64,000 nt of DNA from Leptasterias polaris (GCA_037783415.1 JAZGTN010000163.1:1-64000), one strand, 5' to 3'. Positions 10,998 through 24,036 are shown, numbered from the stretch's first letter. Notes: a model not told the origin generated them from the sequence alone. Made by a program: numbers and translations.

Positions 10998-12559
10998 CTG
11001 CAAAACAGAAAGCGAGCTTACAAAGTCATGTAAAAATTGTATTATAATATAGGGTAACTCATGTGTCACCGAGTCAAAGTCAGACATTCATGTAACTTGT
11101 CAGTACTGAGTATGTGTGGGTACATGTATTTCATAACCGACTATACTTGTTAGTTACCGGCTAGCCCCGTAATAACAAGAACAGTGTCAATATTACTATT
11201 AATTTTAGCTGGACTTCCTCAGCCACGCAATAACAATAAAAGTTAGAAAGTACTAGTACTACTAAGTACTACTAGGTACTAACTAACTACAAGAACTACA
11301 CTAGCACATGACTGCACTTGGGCTTGGCACTTGACAGTTGTTTTTACTTTAGCATATGCATGATTGATTTGATAGGCCTACATTTATTGCTGTTGCTGTT
11401 TTTCTTAACTCTTGAACATATATCTAATAATCTCATGATGGTGATCTAAGACTAATGCCCCATGTTGTCACTGTCACTGTCAGCATCATGCGAAAAGCAT
11501 CAAGAGTAACATGGTAAACATGGGTTTTCCTGAAGTTTAGTAAGCAGTCAGAACAGAGTAACGACCAAAAGAAAAGAAAAAAAACATGATCATGATGCCA
11601 TAAATAATTTTTTTTAAAGCCAGGCCTAGCCCTAGACATGCTAGACCCAATACTCAGTTACTGGGTCTACCATAGGCCTATTTATTATAAATAAATATGA
11701 CCACAAAATTGTTATTGTTGTCAATGCTGAGTTGCCCCGTATTTGCTGCCTGTGTTGGTGGTTGAGCCTAAAAAAAGTCATTGAGTATTGACCGATAACG
11801 CTATTGACTCGGTTTTGTTTTTAATGACATCTATGATCTAGATATAAAAAATGATAGATCTCTGGATTTGGATCAAAAACAACTGACCGTCACGTTAAAA
11901 TATAATATTTCTATGTGTCATTTTTATTATACATACCTTTCAGTTTCAGCTGAATAACCCTGAAGTTTCTGATGTCTTTATTAAAAGTTGTCAGGAAAAG
12001 TTAACTTTTCGCCCGCGGTTTCTAGTCGTCTGCTGTGGTGCTCAAGTAGTCTGTGAACTACCTTGCCAGCGCACGCGTGTTGTTATGGAAAATTGGGATA
12101 TGGGGTCGGATCCTAGACAATTATACCCGGCATGCAATGGTAAAAAATAATATCCTCGTTCAAGTAAGAATATATCAAGACAAATAAAATAACATAAATA
12201 TAAATCAAATTTAAATTTAAATGCTCAAAATAATTTAAATTTATCATCATATAATATATATTTAAATTAGGGAAAATGTAACAAAACAAAAAAATAATAA
12301 TAAATTATATTTATTTGCTTAAAATTGTAAAACTACACTTTTTTTAACGGAACAAATCCGTTTCTTCAAAACAATCTCCTCCTCGTACAAGCGCAATATA
12401 CGATAAAACAAATCTTTTTTCTTTGTTTATAATTACTGTGTATTTTCTTTGGCACAAAACAATTATATTTCCATTAAAATGTATAGGCCCTATACATTAA
12501 ATTAATTTACTATTAAAAGTGGTTGTTTTTTTATTATGTGTCAACGTAAAAAAAAACTT

Positions 12560-12690
12560 CTGGTACTAAGAACGGATGATGGGATTTTCCCCGTAAATTC
12601 ACGGACTTCGTGCAACTTTTCCCGTATTCACTTTTTACGGACTAGTTTCCGTAAAATTTGTCCGTAAAAATACGGATATTTCTTACAGTG
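12560..12690. repeat. Transposon-like terminus with repeated TACGGA palindromes (copy B)
   Basis: Within 130 bp, CCGTAAA and TTTACGG motifs alternate (for example TCCGTAAAAATACGGA), and the sequence ends in ATTTCTTACAGTG, the inverse of CACTGTAAGAAAT. Identity with copy C ends exactly here (12690 and 27177). Terminal CACT plus internal palindromic subrepeats is typical of CACTA/CMC-like DNA transposons, but the family assignment is inference. Confidence 0.5.
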
Positions 12691-14248
12691 TACCTACAGA
12701 GGGAGTAACCTCTCAGAATTTGTTCCTAATCTAACGTGGGATGAGTTTTTGAACAGAATGGTAGGGAATGAATGGGGGGATCATATCGCATTCACGCTGC
12801 CGCCAATGCCTTTCACGTCAGAATAGGCGTTGTTTCTAGTCAGCATCGCGGGATAACATTTATTGAGCCCGATAACGCAGACGTGTTGTTTGGAACAGTT
12901 TATCTTGGACATGAATACGAGTTTCATTACATTCGACTAGAACCAATGACCAGAATCACACAAAAGAACGTTCCATGTGAACATTCAAGCCCCAGTCACA
13001 CCAATGACCATTCAAGCCCCAGTCACACCAATGACCATTCAAGCCCCAATCACACCAATGACCATTCAAGCCCCAGTCACACCAATGACCATTCAAGCCC
13101 CAGTCACACCAATGACCATTCAAGCCCCAATCACACCAATGACCATTCAAGCCCCAGTCACACCAATGACCATTCAAGCCCCAGTCACACCAATGACCAG
13201 TCAAGCCCCAATCACACCAATGACCATTCAAGCCCCAGCCACACCAATGACCATTCAAGCCCCAGTCACACCAATGACCATTCAAGCCCCAGTCACACCA
13301 ATGACCATTCAAGCCCCAGTCACACCAATGACCATTCAAGCCCCAGTCACACCAATGACCAGTCAAGCCCCAGCCACACCAATGACCATTCAAGCCCCAG
13401 TCACACCAATGACCATTCAAGCCCCAGTCACACCAATGACCATTCAAGCCCCAGTCACACCAATGACCATTCAAGCCCCAGTCACACCAATGACCATTCA
13501 AGCCCCAGTCACACCAGTGACCATTCAAGCCCCATTCACACCAATGACCATTCAAGCCCCAGTCACACCAATGACCATTCAAGCCCCAGTCACACCAATG
13601 ACCATTCAAGCCCCAGTCACACCAATGACCATTCAAGCCCCAGCCACACCAATGACCTTCAAGCCCCAGTCACACCAATGACCATTCAAGCCCCAGTCAC
13701 ACCAATGACCATTCAAGCTATTGTCATGATAATGAACCACAGAGCACATCAAACGATCCACCTTTTTTTACAATACACATTTCAACACCTTCAGAATTGC
13801 ATGATAGTGCAGACCAATGTTTGGATCAAGGCACGGATTCGCGATTTTTACTTTGCCATTTCCCAAATGAAATATTGCGACATATTCTCCGACATATCGT
13901 AACAACGTCGGCAGCTCATGTAGGTATTTTGAGACTTCTTTTTCCGGAAAGTGTGAGATTCAACGCTCTCTTGGCGGAATTATTTTTACCGAGAATATAC
14001 GTATCCCCAAGTGTTGTGGCATATAAATGGAAGGCAGTCTTAATGATATTCCTGTTGGTCAACTACGCGAATGGTCACTGACAAAACTATATCGATACGT
14101 TGGAAAGAACAGTGGGCTGGCAACAGAAATACGCGATCTTTTTTGATACTTAAAAAAATGGCTCTTTGGCAAGGTCGTGGTTTGTGCTGTTGGTCTTGGA
14201 TGGTTTAAGTTACATGATTTCCATCCATCAGGGGGATGGGGAAAGTAA
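12691..14248 (+). pseudogene. Decayed OTU-domain gene with F-box-like tail
   Basis: Starting exactly at the end of repeat copy B, the sequence encodes GSNLSEF...LTWDEFLNRM and NEWGDHIA in one frame. After a one-base slip near 12789 it encodes AAANAFHVRIGVVSS, GITFIEP, and the C-terminal His motif EFHYIRLEP. This is the C-terminal half of an OTU-family cysteine protease-like fold: the WGD...AAAN block and the catalytic His region are visible. The N-terminal Cys motif (D-G-x-C) is missing, cut off at the repeat junction. A 27-bp tandem repeat follows, then an F-box-like stretch (FPNEILRHILRHIV, with LPRIYVS downstream) and the segments LREWSLTKLYRYVGKNSGL and KKWLFGKVVVCAVG, in shifted frames. 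Several frame slips make it a pseudogene or a badly broken gene. OTU domains occur in host deubiquitinases and in some transposon proteins; I cannot say which applies. Confidence 0.6.
12980..13719. repeat. 27-bp minisatellite (about 27 copies) inside the OTU pseudogene
   Basis: Unit CATTCAAGCCCCAGTCACAC plus CAATGAC, about 27 copies with few substitutions (AGTC/AATC/AGCC variants). Because 27 is divisible by three, open frames persist in several phases and on both strands (HSSPSHTND, IQAPVTPMT, and NGHWCDWGL in reverse). One unit near 13656 has lost a base, moving the plus-strand frame from the first to the second of these. Confidence 0.95.
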
Positions 14249-16012
14249 AACATTCGTTAGAGTTGTATACCTTGTATCATAGTTTTAAAGATCAAGGGTT
14301 ATGAAAATCAAGTTGATCACGACAACAATTCACTGCAAACAAAGAAGAAGACAAGAACAGACGTTTTGGATGACAGACTATTTTGTCAATAATTTACGTA
14401 TAGCCGTTCATTTTTTTAATTTATGTTTGATGTCAAAAGTACAATTGTTGTCAACAATCTTGAGATTAGGGGGAAATCGTAATGTTGTACATTATATTTA
14501 GTTTTTATTGCTATGTTTCTTTCATTACGTATAAAAGCCATAATTATGTAAACCTAAACTCACGATGAACCAACTCATTTGATTTGAAATAAAAAAACAC
14601 GTAACCTTTTAAAAACACAAAGTACTTGGATGTTTAGTGTATAATTAATTACTTAGTAATGGTGTTCTGTTTTGCGTTATGATAGTTTTAAGTTTATGTA
14701 CAATATATGAAGCCTTATAGTAATTTAAACGTGTTTACATTTTATCATAAATGTATGCAGATGATTGTACAATGAGTGATTTTTTTAAATTATGTCAAGA
14801 CTGATTAAACAAACTTAATCTCATTCTTAAAGTTCCCGCCTGAGGTGCAAGTCAGTCGGTATTCCCTTTCTAATAATATAACTATAGCATTTGAATTGTT
14901 TTTACAAGTAGTGCTTTCAGGAGTAACAGGGAAGTAGAAACGTGGTAGTTTTTCGCACGTAAAAGGCCTTTTAATTATGATATAAACATAAAAACTTCAA
15001 ATTATAAAGGTTCTTTTAACTTCCATGTTTGTTATGGATGCACTGTTTTGAATTGTTTTCTTTTTCTGAAACTGTTAACTTATAGATAAACCTTTGGTTT
15101 GCTTAAAAGTGATCAAAGTAATATTCATTTTGATAAACAACTTGATTACGCTTGTTTAGTCGTTTATACGTATTGTTGTTCTATTTTACAATGTTACCCC
15201 TTTTGGTCATGTTGGCAAGTGAATATGATTAAATTCACTGAGGTGAAACAAACAAATCGTTGTAGTTAATTTGAAATTATTTGGTTTTCAATACAGTCCA
15301 GTGAACTTTAAAAACGCATGTGATCCAGGGAACTTCAAAACCCAATTAACAAAGCCTTTGCCCCATCCGAGGTACGCCCTCAAAGTTGGAGTGCACGACA
15401 GAAAATTAAATTAGTATTTTACTAAAATGATAACAGGAAGTTGAAACCAGCAACTGATCAAGCAAACGGACGAAGCCTACAACAATGTATTGGTAACTTT
15501 ACTATATTAAACCTTATTAAACAATATTACTTATCCGAAATAAGTAGCCCTCTAAACATATGCGATAATTTGTATATTATTTACAGTGAATTGATTCCGG
15601 CCGAATATCAAGGAGAAAACATTATATAACGCCACAGCACTCAGGAGCAAAACAAAACTAAAAATATAAATAATAATAACAATAATAATAATAAAATGTC
15701 TAGATGGTAGTTTAGCACCAGTTGATATGCAGTCCCCCGGTTAACACAGGTCAGCATCCAGTCCCTAGCTTGCCAGGGCAGAATGATGAGAGCATAACTG
15801 TTTTGATGTTCCCCTAATCACATAATATGTGACCCGCTCTGTAAAAATGACTGTTATGTCTCAACAAATCATTTTGGAGTTAGATACATGGAATGGTAAA
15901 GGGCTTTTTCTCAGCTTTAATTTAGTGTATATGTTAGAAGTATGTAGCTTTTTGCAATCCAAAGTTATACCATAATTTGCATACAAATTCTTGCAATTTT
16001 TGTCAAAATAGG
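14249..16012. other. Non-coding AT-rich stretch
   Basis: No convincing coding, RNA gene or element boundary. A short (AAT)n tract lies near 15668-15695. Open frames are short and of random composition. Confidence 0.5.
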
Positions 16013-16389
16013 TTAAAGGCACTGGACACGTTTGGTAATTATCAAAGATGAGTATTGTCACTTGGTGTATCCCAACATATGCATAAAATAACAAACCTGT
16101 GAAAATTTGGGCTGAATTGGTCATCGAAGTTGCAAGAAAATAATGAAAGCCAAAAACACCCTTGTTGCACACATTTGTGTGCTTTCAGATGCCAATAAAA
16201 GGCTTCAGGCCTGAAGTCTTTTAATATTATAGTGAGAAATTACCTCTTTCTCAAAAACTACGTTACTTCAGAGGGAGTCGTTTCTCACAATGTGCTATAC
16301 TATCAACAGCTGTCCGTTGCTCGTTACCAAGTAAGTTTTTATGCTAATATATATTTTGTGTAATTACCAAACGTGTCCAGTGCCTTTAA
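16013..16389. mobile_element. Complete TTAA-flanked MITE (369 bp)
   Basis: The element 16017-16385 is bounded by TTAA at 16013-16016 and 16386-16389. Its ends are perfect 25-bp inverted repeats beginning AGGCACTGGACACGTTTGGT and ending on the right with ACGTGTCCAGTGCCT. There is no coding. TTAA target duplication fits the Kolobok and piggyBac superfamilies; the AGGCACTGGACA start makes me favour a Kolobok-like non-autonomous element of the kind common in echinoderms (from memory, not searched). Confidence 0.9.
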
Positions 16390-17340
16390 GGAGAAACAGC
16401 TTCTTAAAATATTTTAATACCAAGTTCTTTTTTCTTCTTTTTTCTTCTTTTGATTGGAGCTCTTAGACTTCGTTTATTAAACTCAAATAATGAAAGTCCC
16501 TAGCAACGAGTATGTGCCCATTAGATTATTCGTCTGAAACTTTGTAAGTTCACTTAATGTACTTTAACGGTTTTTTGTGTTCCTTTTTACTAATTTGCGT
16601 ATTGTGCTATTTCTTATCTTTTTCGCAAATGTTTAAATAGCAAACACACACGTGAGCATTACTAGGAAGATTTTAGACCAGTTTTGTTAACTTTACTGTT
16701 TTTCTAGCAAAACAAAACTGGACTTTTTCGAAAACATTCCAATTAAAACCCTGTGAATGACTTAGCGCATAATTTCTTACTTTTACTAAAAAGCTGCGCG
16801 GACTTGACGAAATAAACCCATAGCAACAAATGCCAAATACCCATAGCAAACTTTACCCGTAGCAACGAAATGTTAATATCGGTACATACATCTGGCAATG
16901 TATCGTATGGGGTGTTATTAAACAAAATAGACCTACTTTTACTCGTGCTGTTGTTAAAATTACGAGTCCCTCGGTGACCCCAGAGCGGTCTGTTTTCCCT
17001 CGGCTTCATCTATGGAAAACAGAGCGCTCCTGGGATAAGGGAGTCGTAGTTTTAACAAAAGCACTCGAAGCAATCAACATTAATTATCTAATATTTATAT
17101 AGCAATATTAATATCTCAATCGGTTAACTTCAGCATAGCCACGTTTCAAATAATACTATTAACCAAACACTGGTGAAGCCTTTGAACAACGAAATTGCAC
17201 TACTTAGAGAAAATGGGCTACACTGAAAAAAAATAGGTCTTTTTGGGATCATACTAAACATTGATTTATCTTATAGAAATCCCAACGGGATTGCCTCGCT
17301 TAAAAAACAAAAATATGTGTCGAACATAATGGTTCATCAG
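16390..17340. other. Non-coding stretch
   Basis: No gene recognised. The reverse-strand frame at 16743-17009 has no recognisable motif and no supporting splice sites. Confidence 0.45.
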
Positions 17341-17350
17341 ACATAACTTG

Positions 17351-17700
17351 GCGGACAATGGTTCTACGGACACAATGGGGCGGACACAATGGTTCTACGG
17401 ACACAATGGGGCGGACACAATGGTTCTACGGACACAATGGGGCGGACACAATGGTTCTACGGACACAATGGGGCGGACACAATGGTGTGTAGGACACAAT
17501 GGTGTGTAGGACACAATGGGGCGGACACAATGGTGTGTAGGACACAATGGGGCGGACACAATGGTTCTACGGACACAATGGGGCGGACGCAATGGTTTGT
17601 AGGACACAATGGGGCGGACACAATGGTGTGTAGGACACAATGGGGCGGACGCAATGGTTCTACGGACACAATGGGGCGGACACAATGGTGCAACAATATT
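17351..17700. repeat. GGACACAATGG compound minisatellite
   Basis: Alternating 14-bp (GGACACAATGGGGC) and 17-bp (GGACACAATGGTTCTAC or GGACACAATGGTGTGTA) modules form units of about 31 bp, with occasional GGACGCAATGG variants. The open frames on both strands (Cys/His/Pro/Thr-rich) are repeat products. Confidence 0.95.
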
Positions 17701-17844
17701 GTCGGACATAATGGTCCATGTAGGTCATAATGGTGCGTAACAGACGCTTTAGGCTATGAAAAGCGTTTGTTATAAAATATGGTTGGCAAGATGTTTTAAA
17801 AGTAGAATATATTAATGATCTACACAAATACACCTCCCAACTGT

Positions 17845-17961
17845 GTGGTTTTCTTTTAACTTCGTGAACTAACACGGTCCGCCATTTTGCATACCAAATT
17901 TAATTTTGACCTCATAAAATGCGGACCGTGTTAGTTCAAGAAGTAATAAAAGGAAAACCAC
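17845..17961. repeat. Short inverted repeat (about 38-bp arms, 38-bp spacer)
   Basis: Arm 17845-17882 contains GTGAACTAACACGGTCCGC; arm 17921-17961 contains GCGGACCGTGTTAGTTCAAG and continues to GGAAAACCAC. Arms match closely with a few substitutions and one extra stretch. It could be a miniature fold-back element; no target duplication is evident. Confidence 0.8.
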
Positions 17962-19800
17962 TCGCGAATAATTATTCTACTTTTAAGGAAAATTTCCAAT
18001 CATATTATTCATTTCATGACAAATGCCTTTAAAGCCCAGGGCACCAAATCCAAAGGGCAGTGTGTCCCTTAAGATGTTGGTACAGCTTAGATACCTCCCA
18101 CTAGCATGCAACTTTGTTCAACTCTCAAGAAAACAGGATTTATCATCAAATTCGTGACTCATACTCAGCAGTATTGATTCCCTCGAACTGTAAAATACTG
18201 TGGTGGATTTTTGGGGTGGGCGCACTCCTTAGTTCCCTTAACAGAAAAAACAATAAATTGAACAGCCAAAAAATCAAACTGGGTAAAAAAATACTTGTAA
18301 AATACTCTTCTGATGAAATGTTCTAGACTGTACCAGGTCAGGTGGATATAATGTTTTAAAAAATTCCATGGACGGGCTATAAGGCGGGCCCAGATCCCAC
18401 GCTGTCAATACAACAGCAGCAGGGTTACTGAAAATGTTTGCGCCCAAATTTCCACCGCCCTTTCCGAAAATCATGAATCTTCCTGCATTCTAAATTCTGT
18501 ACTGCACTGACACTGTGACAGTTACTCTAATTTTATATTCAGAGGTTGGAAATCGTTGTTTAATTAACAATCAGGTGTTGCGCTTGCGCATGCGTTGTGC
18601 GCACTCTTTTAACACCACTATAACACCAATGATCCCAGGGCCCAACAAATTCATAAAGCAAATAAAGCTCAACAATGTCTGATAAGCAAACACAAAAATG
18701 AGCAGGATACCAGTCACAAATTGTCCATTTGATCGACACTGTAGTTTGGCCGGTAACCTTATTCTAGAAAGCATCTCAGCCCGGCTTTTTTTGTGTGCTC
18801 ATGAAATTAGGCCCTGACAGCTACTGCACTGGTCAAACCACAACAAAGAAACCAAGTCTTCCCAGGATGACATGCGGGACCCATGTGGGCATGCTTTCTC
18901 GGATGATGAGCAATGAAAATAGGCCTAGTTGAGTAGCGGGTACCATCCACAACTATGCAAGTATCCCCCTGAATCAACAATATGTTCCATGGCCGTGGTA
19001 TGAATATCCAACCATAATGAAATGCCAAAGAGTAATAAACCGAATCTGATTTTGTCCTGTTTCCTGCTTTTCTCATGCAAGGCTAGCCTCTATCTAATGG
19101 TTTGAAAGGTCATTGATTAGGATGTAAAAGTAAACAGAACAATTTCAGATGGTTTTGTATTATTTTGGTTTTATACAAATAAAGTACAGTCATTTAAATT
19201 TAAATGTTCACAGAAATAAAATCATGGGTCAACCCATACCACTCAAAACATTCAAAAAATAATGTAGCAGTGCAGCACAATAAGTAAATGTTGTTAGTAA
19301 AAGTGTCAAGAATTCACACAACCACCAACTTACCAAGCCAACCGGGCACGGTGTCACAATAGGAAGTGTACCACCAGACCACCGGGAAACCGAAGGGAAC
19401 TTGCTTGATCACAGTACACTGTTGTTCGATCAGAGTTCAATTCTGTAGGGCCACGCTCTATAAACCTCCGATGAACGTTCAATCCACAGTTTGTTTTGTT
19501 CCCGTTTTTTTTCTTTTAATACTGTGACTGTAAACCTGTAGTAGCTAGGCCGTGGTATCTGTAAGCTAGCTTGCTGGTATAGTAGCATAATTATGGTTTA
19601 GCTGCACGCAATTTGTGTGTACGATGGCCGTCTCGTCAGTTTGTCAAAATAGTTCGATGGTCAAACACACGGTGGTTTTCGAGCTGCACCAGAACTTAAA
19701 AGCCGACCCGACCTCTCGTACCCCTGGGTGCTGAATAGCTTCTCTATTTTTTCTTCTACACGGAAATGACATGTACCCCGAGATACGGAAGCTTTAAGGT
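17962..19800. other. Non-coding stretch, no recognised gene
   Basis: Several short frames (18114-18326, 18274-18474, 18571-18774, 18807-19076) lack known motifs or clear exon boundaries. I see no repeat structure. Confidence 0.4.
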
Positions 19801-19809
19801 AACATTGAC

Positions 19810-20213
19810 ATGACTTATAAAATAATTGAGAATGTCACTGCGCCGATCTACCTCACTGACCTGGTTGGTCTCCGTGTTCCACAGAGATCAACAAGGCAGA
19901 GTAGTGAGATTCGTCTGGAGCCACCACCTGTAAATTCATTAATGACTAAGTATTATGGTAATCGTGCATTCTCTGTTGTTGCTCCCATGTTATGGAATGA
20001 TCTTCCACCACACATTCGTGCAGCCCGGCCGTAGCTATGAATCTTTTAAGTCATTGGTGAAAACGCATTTGTTTCAATCTTTTTATGGAAGTCGTTGTTT
20101 ACTTTAATTTTTAACTGTCTCTTTGTAACCTTTTAACATGTATTTTTCTGGTACTATTTTTAACAAATGTACAGTGTGCTGAGATAATTGTATGTGGTGC
20201 ACTTAAAACAATA

Positions 20214-20246
<33 letters not shown>

Positions 20247-20247
20247 C
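19810..20247 (+). mobile_element. CR1/L2-like LINE 3' end with (TGAT)n tail
   Basis: The coding remnant (IYLTDLVGLRVPQRSTRQSS, then NRAFSVVAPMLWNDLPPHIR) is the classic C-terminal region of CR1/L2-like LINE RT. A frame slip at CGGCCGTAGC separates it from SFKSLVKTHLFQSF in the next frame. A 3' UTR ends in AATAAATGATTGATTGATTG. It is 5' truncated and inactive. Confidence 0.85.
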
Positions 20248-20249
20248 TT

Positions 20250-21274
20250 ATTTCAAGGCTACAAGTCATAAATACGACTTAAATATCATTAGAATTAAGC
20301 CATAATTTCATAAAATGTGTTGATTTATCGGCGTACATTTTTGTACATTTTGGGGGTAAAAATTGTCAGGTGTTTTTTATTATTCAAGATTTGGTAAACA
20401 AAAACATAACATTCGAGTGTTATTCAATTACATTTCTTTGCGTGTTGTACTACTTTGTAATAAAAAATTTACATTTTGATCGCAGATGTTTTTTTTATAA
20501 TTAGAAGAGCTATCCAGAATCAGACTTGCACAGCCACCCACCTCCCGCCCCGCCCCCCCCCCCAGTCAATGTAGCGCCCTCTACTGATGACTAACACAAA
20601 AACTAGTCCCGTCAATCAAGACGAGGAATAATAATAATAATAATACGAGAAATGTATATAGCGCATAATGCAGAAGCCTCTATGCGCAACACAAAAACAA
20701 AAACATAGAAAAGAATATAATTTTAAAAAGCAAGTTACACAAATAAAGATTCAAAGAAATGAGTTTTTAACAAGGAGACGAACACTACACAAGGACTGTT
20801 GAATACTGGTATTTAGTTTAGTTTAGTTTATTGTTGAGCTAATTTTGCCACAATGCTTATGCTGGATATAATCAAAGTTAATAGACTGAAGATAGTTTCA
20901 TACGTTGGTAAGAATAGAGCCCATCGATGCCCAGAGAGTGGCACTTTTACAACCCATTGAGCAATAAACATAAGTAAAAGCAACTGCCCAGTTGCATTGT
21001 AACAAACAAAATGAAGAAATAAACAATTATCAAGTTCCAAAAAAAAAAGATAATTAAAATATTATCGTCTACCACAAACAATGCTAAACTCTCTTTGATT
21101 TCTTTTCAATACTTTGGTGTCGCATTATTTAAAAAAACATTTTTTTTTACAATTAAAACCATAATGAAAAAGAAAACACCTGCATATTTTAATTCAGCTT
21201 CAAAAAGAGTTACATCACCAGAGTTATTATTTACTGTGAAAAAGGCATGCACACATAACTTCTGTTTAAAAAAA
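20250..21274. other. Non-coding stretch with a minus-strand LINE/SINE tail
   Basis: At 20626-20700 an (ATA)n tract leads into GTATATAGCGCATAATGCAG and AAGCCTCTATGCGCAACAC, read as the 3' end of a minus-strand LINE or SINE; a related tail is at 49066-49120. The rest is AT-rich, with (TAGTT)n near 20815-20830. No gene seen. Confidence 0.5.
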
Positions 21275-22122
21275 AACAAAAACAAAACAATGGGAAATGA
21301 CCGAAAGTAACAAACTTACTATTTCCAGCCAGTAATTCTATTTGAATATTCGCCATGAAAATTTACTTTATTAATGAACACTAGTTAATTTGATCACCTT
21401 TTTCTTCCGAAACATTTCTCATTGTTAGAGAAGTTTACCCCTTCCCACTCAAAGTTTATAAAGGGAAGGATGTAACAATAATTATCTGTTTGGTTGAAAT
21501 TTGGTGTGAGAGTTTGTTGATGTAATTTTACTTCTTGTGTTTACTGCTAGAGGAAGTTTCTCCCTTTTGATGGCTTATTATGTAACAGGTCCAGAAAAAC
21601 CGTGTTCAGTAGGAGCATAGAGAAAGGACCACGGAGAGACAAGTGTCTAATATGTTCCCTTCCACTGTTTATTCCAACTTAATCTCTTGTAGCACCCTGG
21701 TACAAGTTCATTTCAAGGAATCGTCTGTAATAAACAACCCTCTTTAATCCTTAATCCTTAAGTAGTGGTAATTAAGTCACCCATTAAATGTATTATAGTT
21801 TACAGATAGCAGCCTGTGTGTTCTCCCACCATCACTTCTTTGATTTTATGTACTGGTGGTTCTTCATGTTTTTAAGTTTTGCCTGTTTCAAGTCATACTG
21901 CTATGGACTCGATTTTAGAGCCATTTTGATTTTAATTTGTAACCTTCCTTGGCACATGTGTTTTGTTGTTTTTAGTAGTTTTTATAAATCCTGTTAGTTC
22001 AGTAGTGTTACTGTTGGTCTTGGTTTAGAATTCACTTGATTTATTGCTTTATGGTTTTGCTTTTGGTCATCGCTTCATAATCAATAAAGTAATTTTTCAT
22101 CGCTTTATAATCAATAAAGTAA

Positions 22123-24036
22123 TTTTGTGCAAGCCCACCAACCATGTGGATAATAATTTAGGTAAATTTGATCTCAAGAACTGGAGACCGATTAGCCTTT
22201 TAAATGTAGATTACAAACTGTTGGCCAAAGTTCCCACAAATAGGTTAAAAAGGGCCATGCCTTTCATAATAGGTGACGAACAGACATGTGGTGTACCGGG
22301 GAGAAAAAAATATCATTAATTTTGCTGAATTTAACGCACATACAGATCCCCTTTTCCATAAACATGCAATTTTAAAGTGAATGATATTTATTGTCTTCAG
22401 CTTGGGTCCCTCATGTATCAACTCACTTGTAAAAATTTACCTTCTGCTATTCAATCAATTTTTTCTTTAAACTCAGATGTACATTCCCATTTCACCCGCC
22501 AAGCTTCTAATTATAACATTTCTTACACTCGTACTTCCCTCGCTCTTAAAACTATTAAACATGAGGGACCTATGCTTTGGAACATGCTTAATGAAAAACT
22601 TAAAGCCTCCAAAAGCTTGTTTACTTTTAAACGTGTCTTTAAAGCTGATACAAAAATCTTATTGTTGATGAGTTTTTTACAGATGTACATTGCATTTTGA
22701 ACAACTGCATACCACAGTGCAGACTCGGGTGGTCTCCTACATGGGATCCATGGTGTATACTATCATCCATAGCCACACTATGTTAAATCCATCGAGGGAT
22801 ACGCTGCTTTTGCATCACTCATGATTTCGTTCGATACTATATTGCTGACCGGCAAGATTGTTGTGTTTGATTGTTGTGTTTGTCCTAGTCCCATTGTTTG
22901 TGCTCGTTATTTGATTGTATTATAGTGTTTGCTGATTTTTCTTTGTAACATGCATGTGCATTGAGACCTGTATTATATTTGTTTATTGGTGGCTCGACTC
23001 GACCACGGACCTCCACGGTTCACTTAACATTATTTGTTAATCTCAATGCATATGCATGTCACTATAGGGACCATTGCCTACAAGCTTTGCTTTTTAAATG
23101 GATCCCTCTGCAGTACACACATAATGCTTTTTTTGTTTACATGTAATATTCTTCAAACCTATGCTGTAAAACATTTACTTTGCATTATGTAATGATTACT
23201 TTTGATGTATTTATTATTGCCTTTTGCTTTTTTGATACTGTGGAAATAAACGAACCTTGAACCTTGAACCTTGAACCTTGAAGTGTAAAATTAATCGTAT
23301 CACTGCTGGCCACGCATAGCTAAACGTCTTCGAACAAAACATCAATCCTGTCCTCTTCAAAGAAAAACGTTGTGGGCCTAAAAACCATCCAAGCAGGTGG
23401 CTGAAGTTCCAAATTGACCATGGGGATCAGGGTTTGGTACCTTTTTCTAAAATTACCACGAAATTAATGTACAAATCATTGAAGGTCAAATAATTTGTTT
23501 TTCCAAAAGCACAGGAAAAGTGGGCCTCGATTTTAGGCCTCACTGATAAGTTCGACTGGGCCAATATTTGGACCAAATTAAACATGAACAATATTATGGA
23601 CGCCAAAGACAAGGACACCTTTTAAGACTTTATCACAGGATTCTGCCAACCCGAGATAAACTTAAACGCATGAAAATCATAGATACAGTCGACTGTCCCG
23701 CCTTTCTGTAAATCCGACACTGAAACTGTCGAACATTTGTTTCTATACTGTAATGAGGTGGTTGAACCCTGGTTATACGTCGAATTTTTAATTAGGAAAC
23801 AAACTGGCTGCCGTTTCTTTTGTCTCAGTGATTGTATAAGAATTGTATGTATGAATTTGTCATTTGTATCTATGATAATTGTTGGCATGATGATCAATGT
23901 TATTTGGAGAATCCGGTGTGATCTGGTCTTCAATGAGGACAACGTTTTCACAAACACACACATTATCAAGACCTACAAAAAAACTCTCAGATCATTTCTA
24001 CTAAGGGAGAGGAATAGGCTCCAATTAAACAAGTAA
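22123..24036 (+). pseudogene. L1-like LINE remnant split by a nested CR1-like LINE (copy C)
   Basis: The RT fragment with [18 protein letters not shown] and a PGRK end (22123-22312; LTNR changed to PTNR here) is followed by the CR1-like C-terminal fragment (22377-22680, with an indel that turns KADILKSYC into KADTKILL). The nested element's (CCTTGAA)n tail is at 23254-23283, and the L1-like zinc knuckle region lies at 23690-24036. None of the frames is intact. Confidence 0.7.

Larger units (their letters stand above)
6824..12690 (+). mobile_element. Composite repeat copy B (spacer, arm B and right extension)
   Basis: Collinear with copy C (21275-27177) at high identity from the spacer AACAATGGGAAATGACC to the shared terminus TTTCTTACAGTG. 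The part 7121-10565 is also the inverse of copy A. After the minisatellite it continues through a zinc-finger-like exon, AT-rich sequence and a block of short TACGGA/TCCGTA palindromes that looks like a DNA-transposon terminus. No matching left terminal inverted repeat was found, so it may be a segmental duplication carrying one transposon end rather than a single element. Confidence 0.85.

Noticed and set aside
12772..13902. 376-codon frame with HSSPSHTND repeats as a secreted or adhesive repeat protein
   Set aside because: The repeat is open in more than one plus-strand phase and on the minus strand. One unit has lost a base, the upstream OTU part is frame-shifted, and there is no signal peptide.
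17389..17730. Repetitive frames in the GGACACAATGG array
   Set aside because: Short minisatellite; both strands open; no coding evidence.
18807..19076. 89-codon reverse-strand frame as a gene
   Set aside because: No recognisable motif, no splice support, and ordinary composition for a chance frame.
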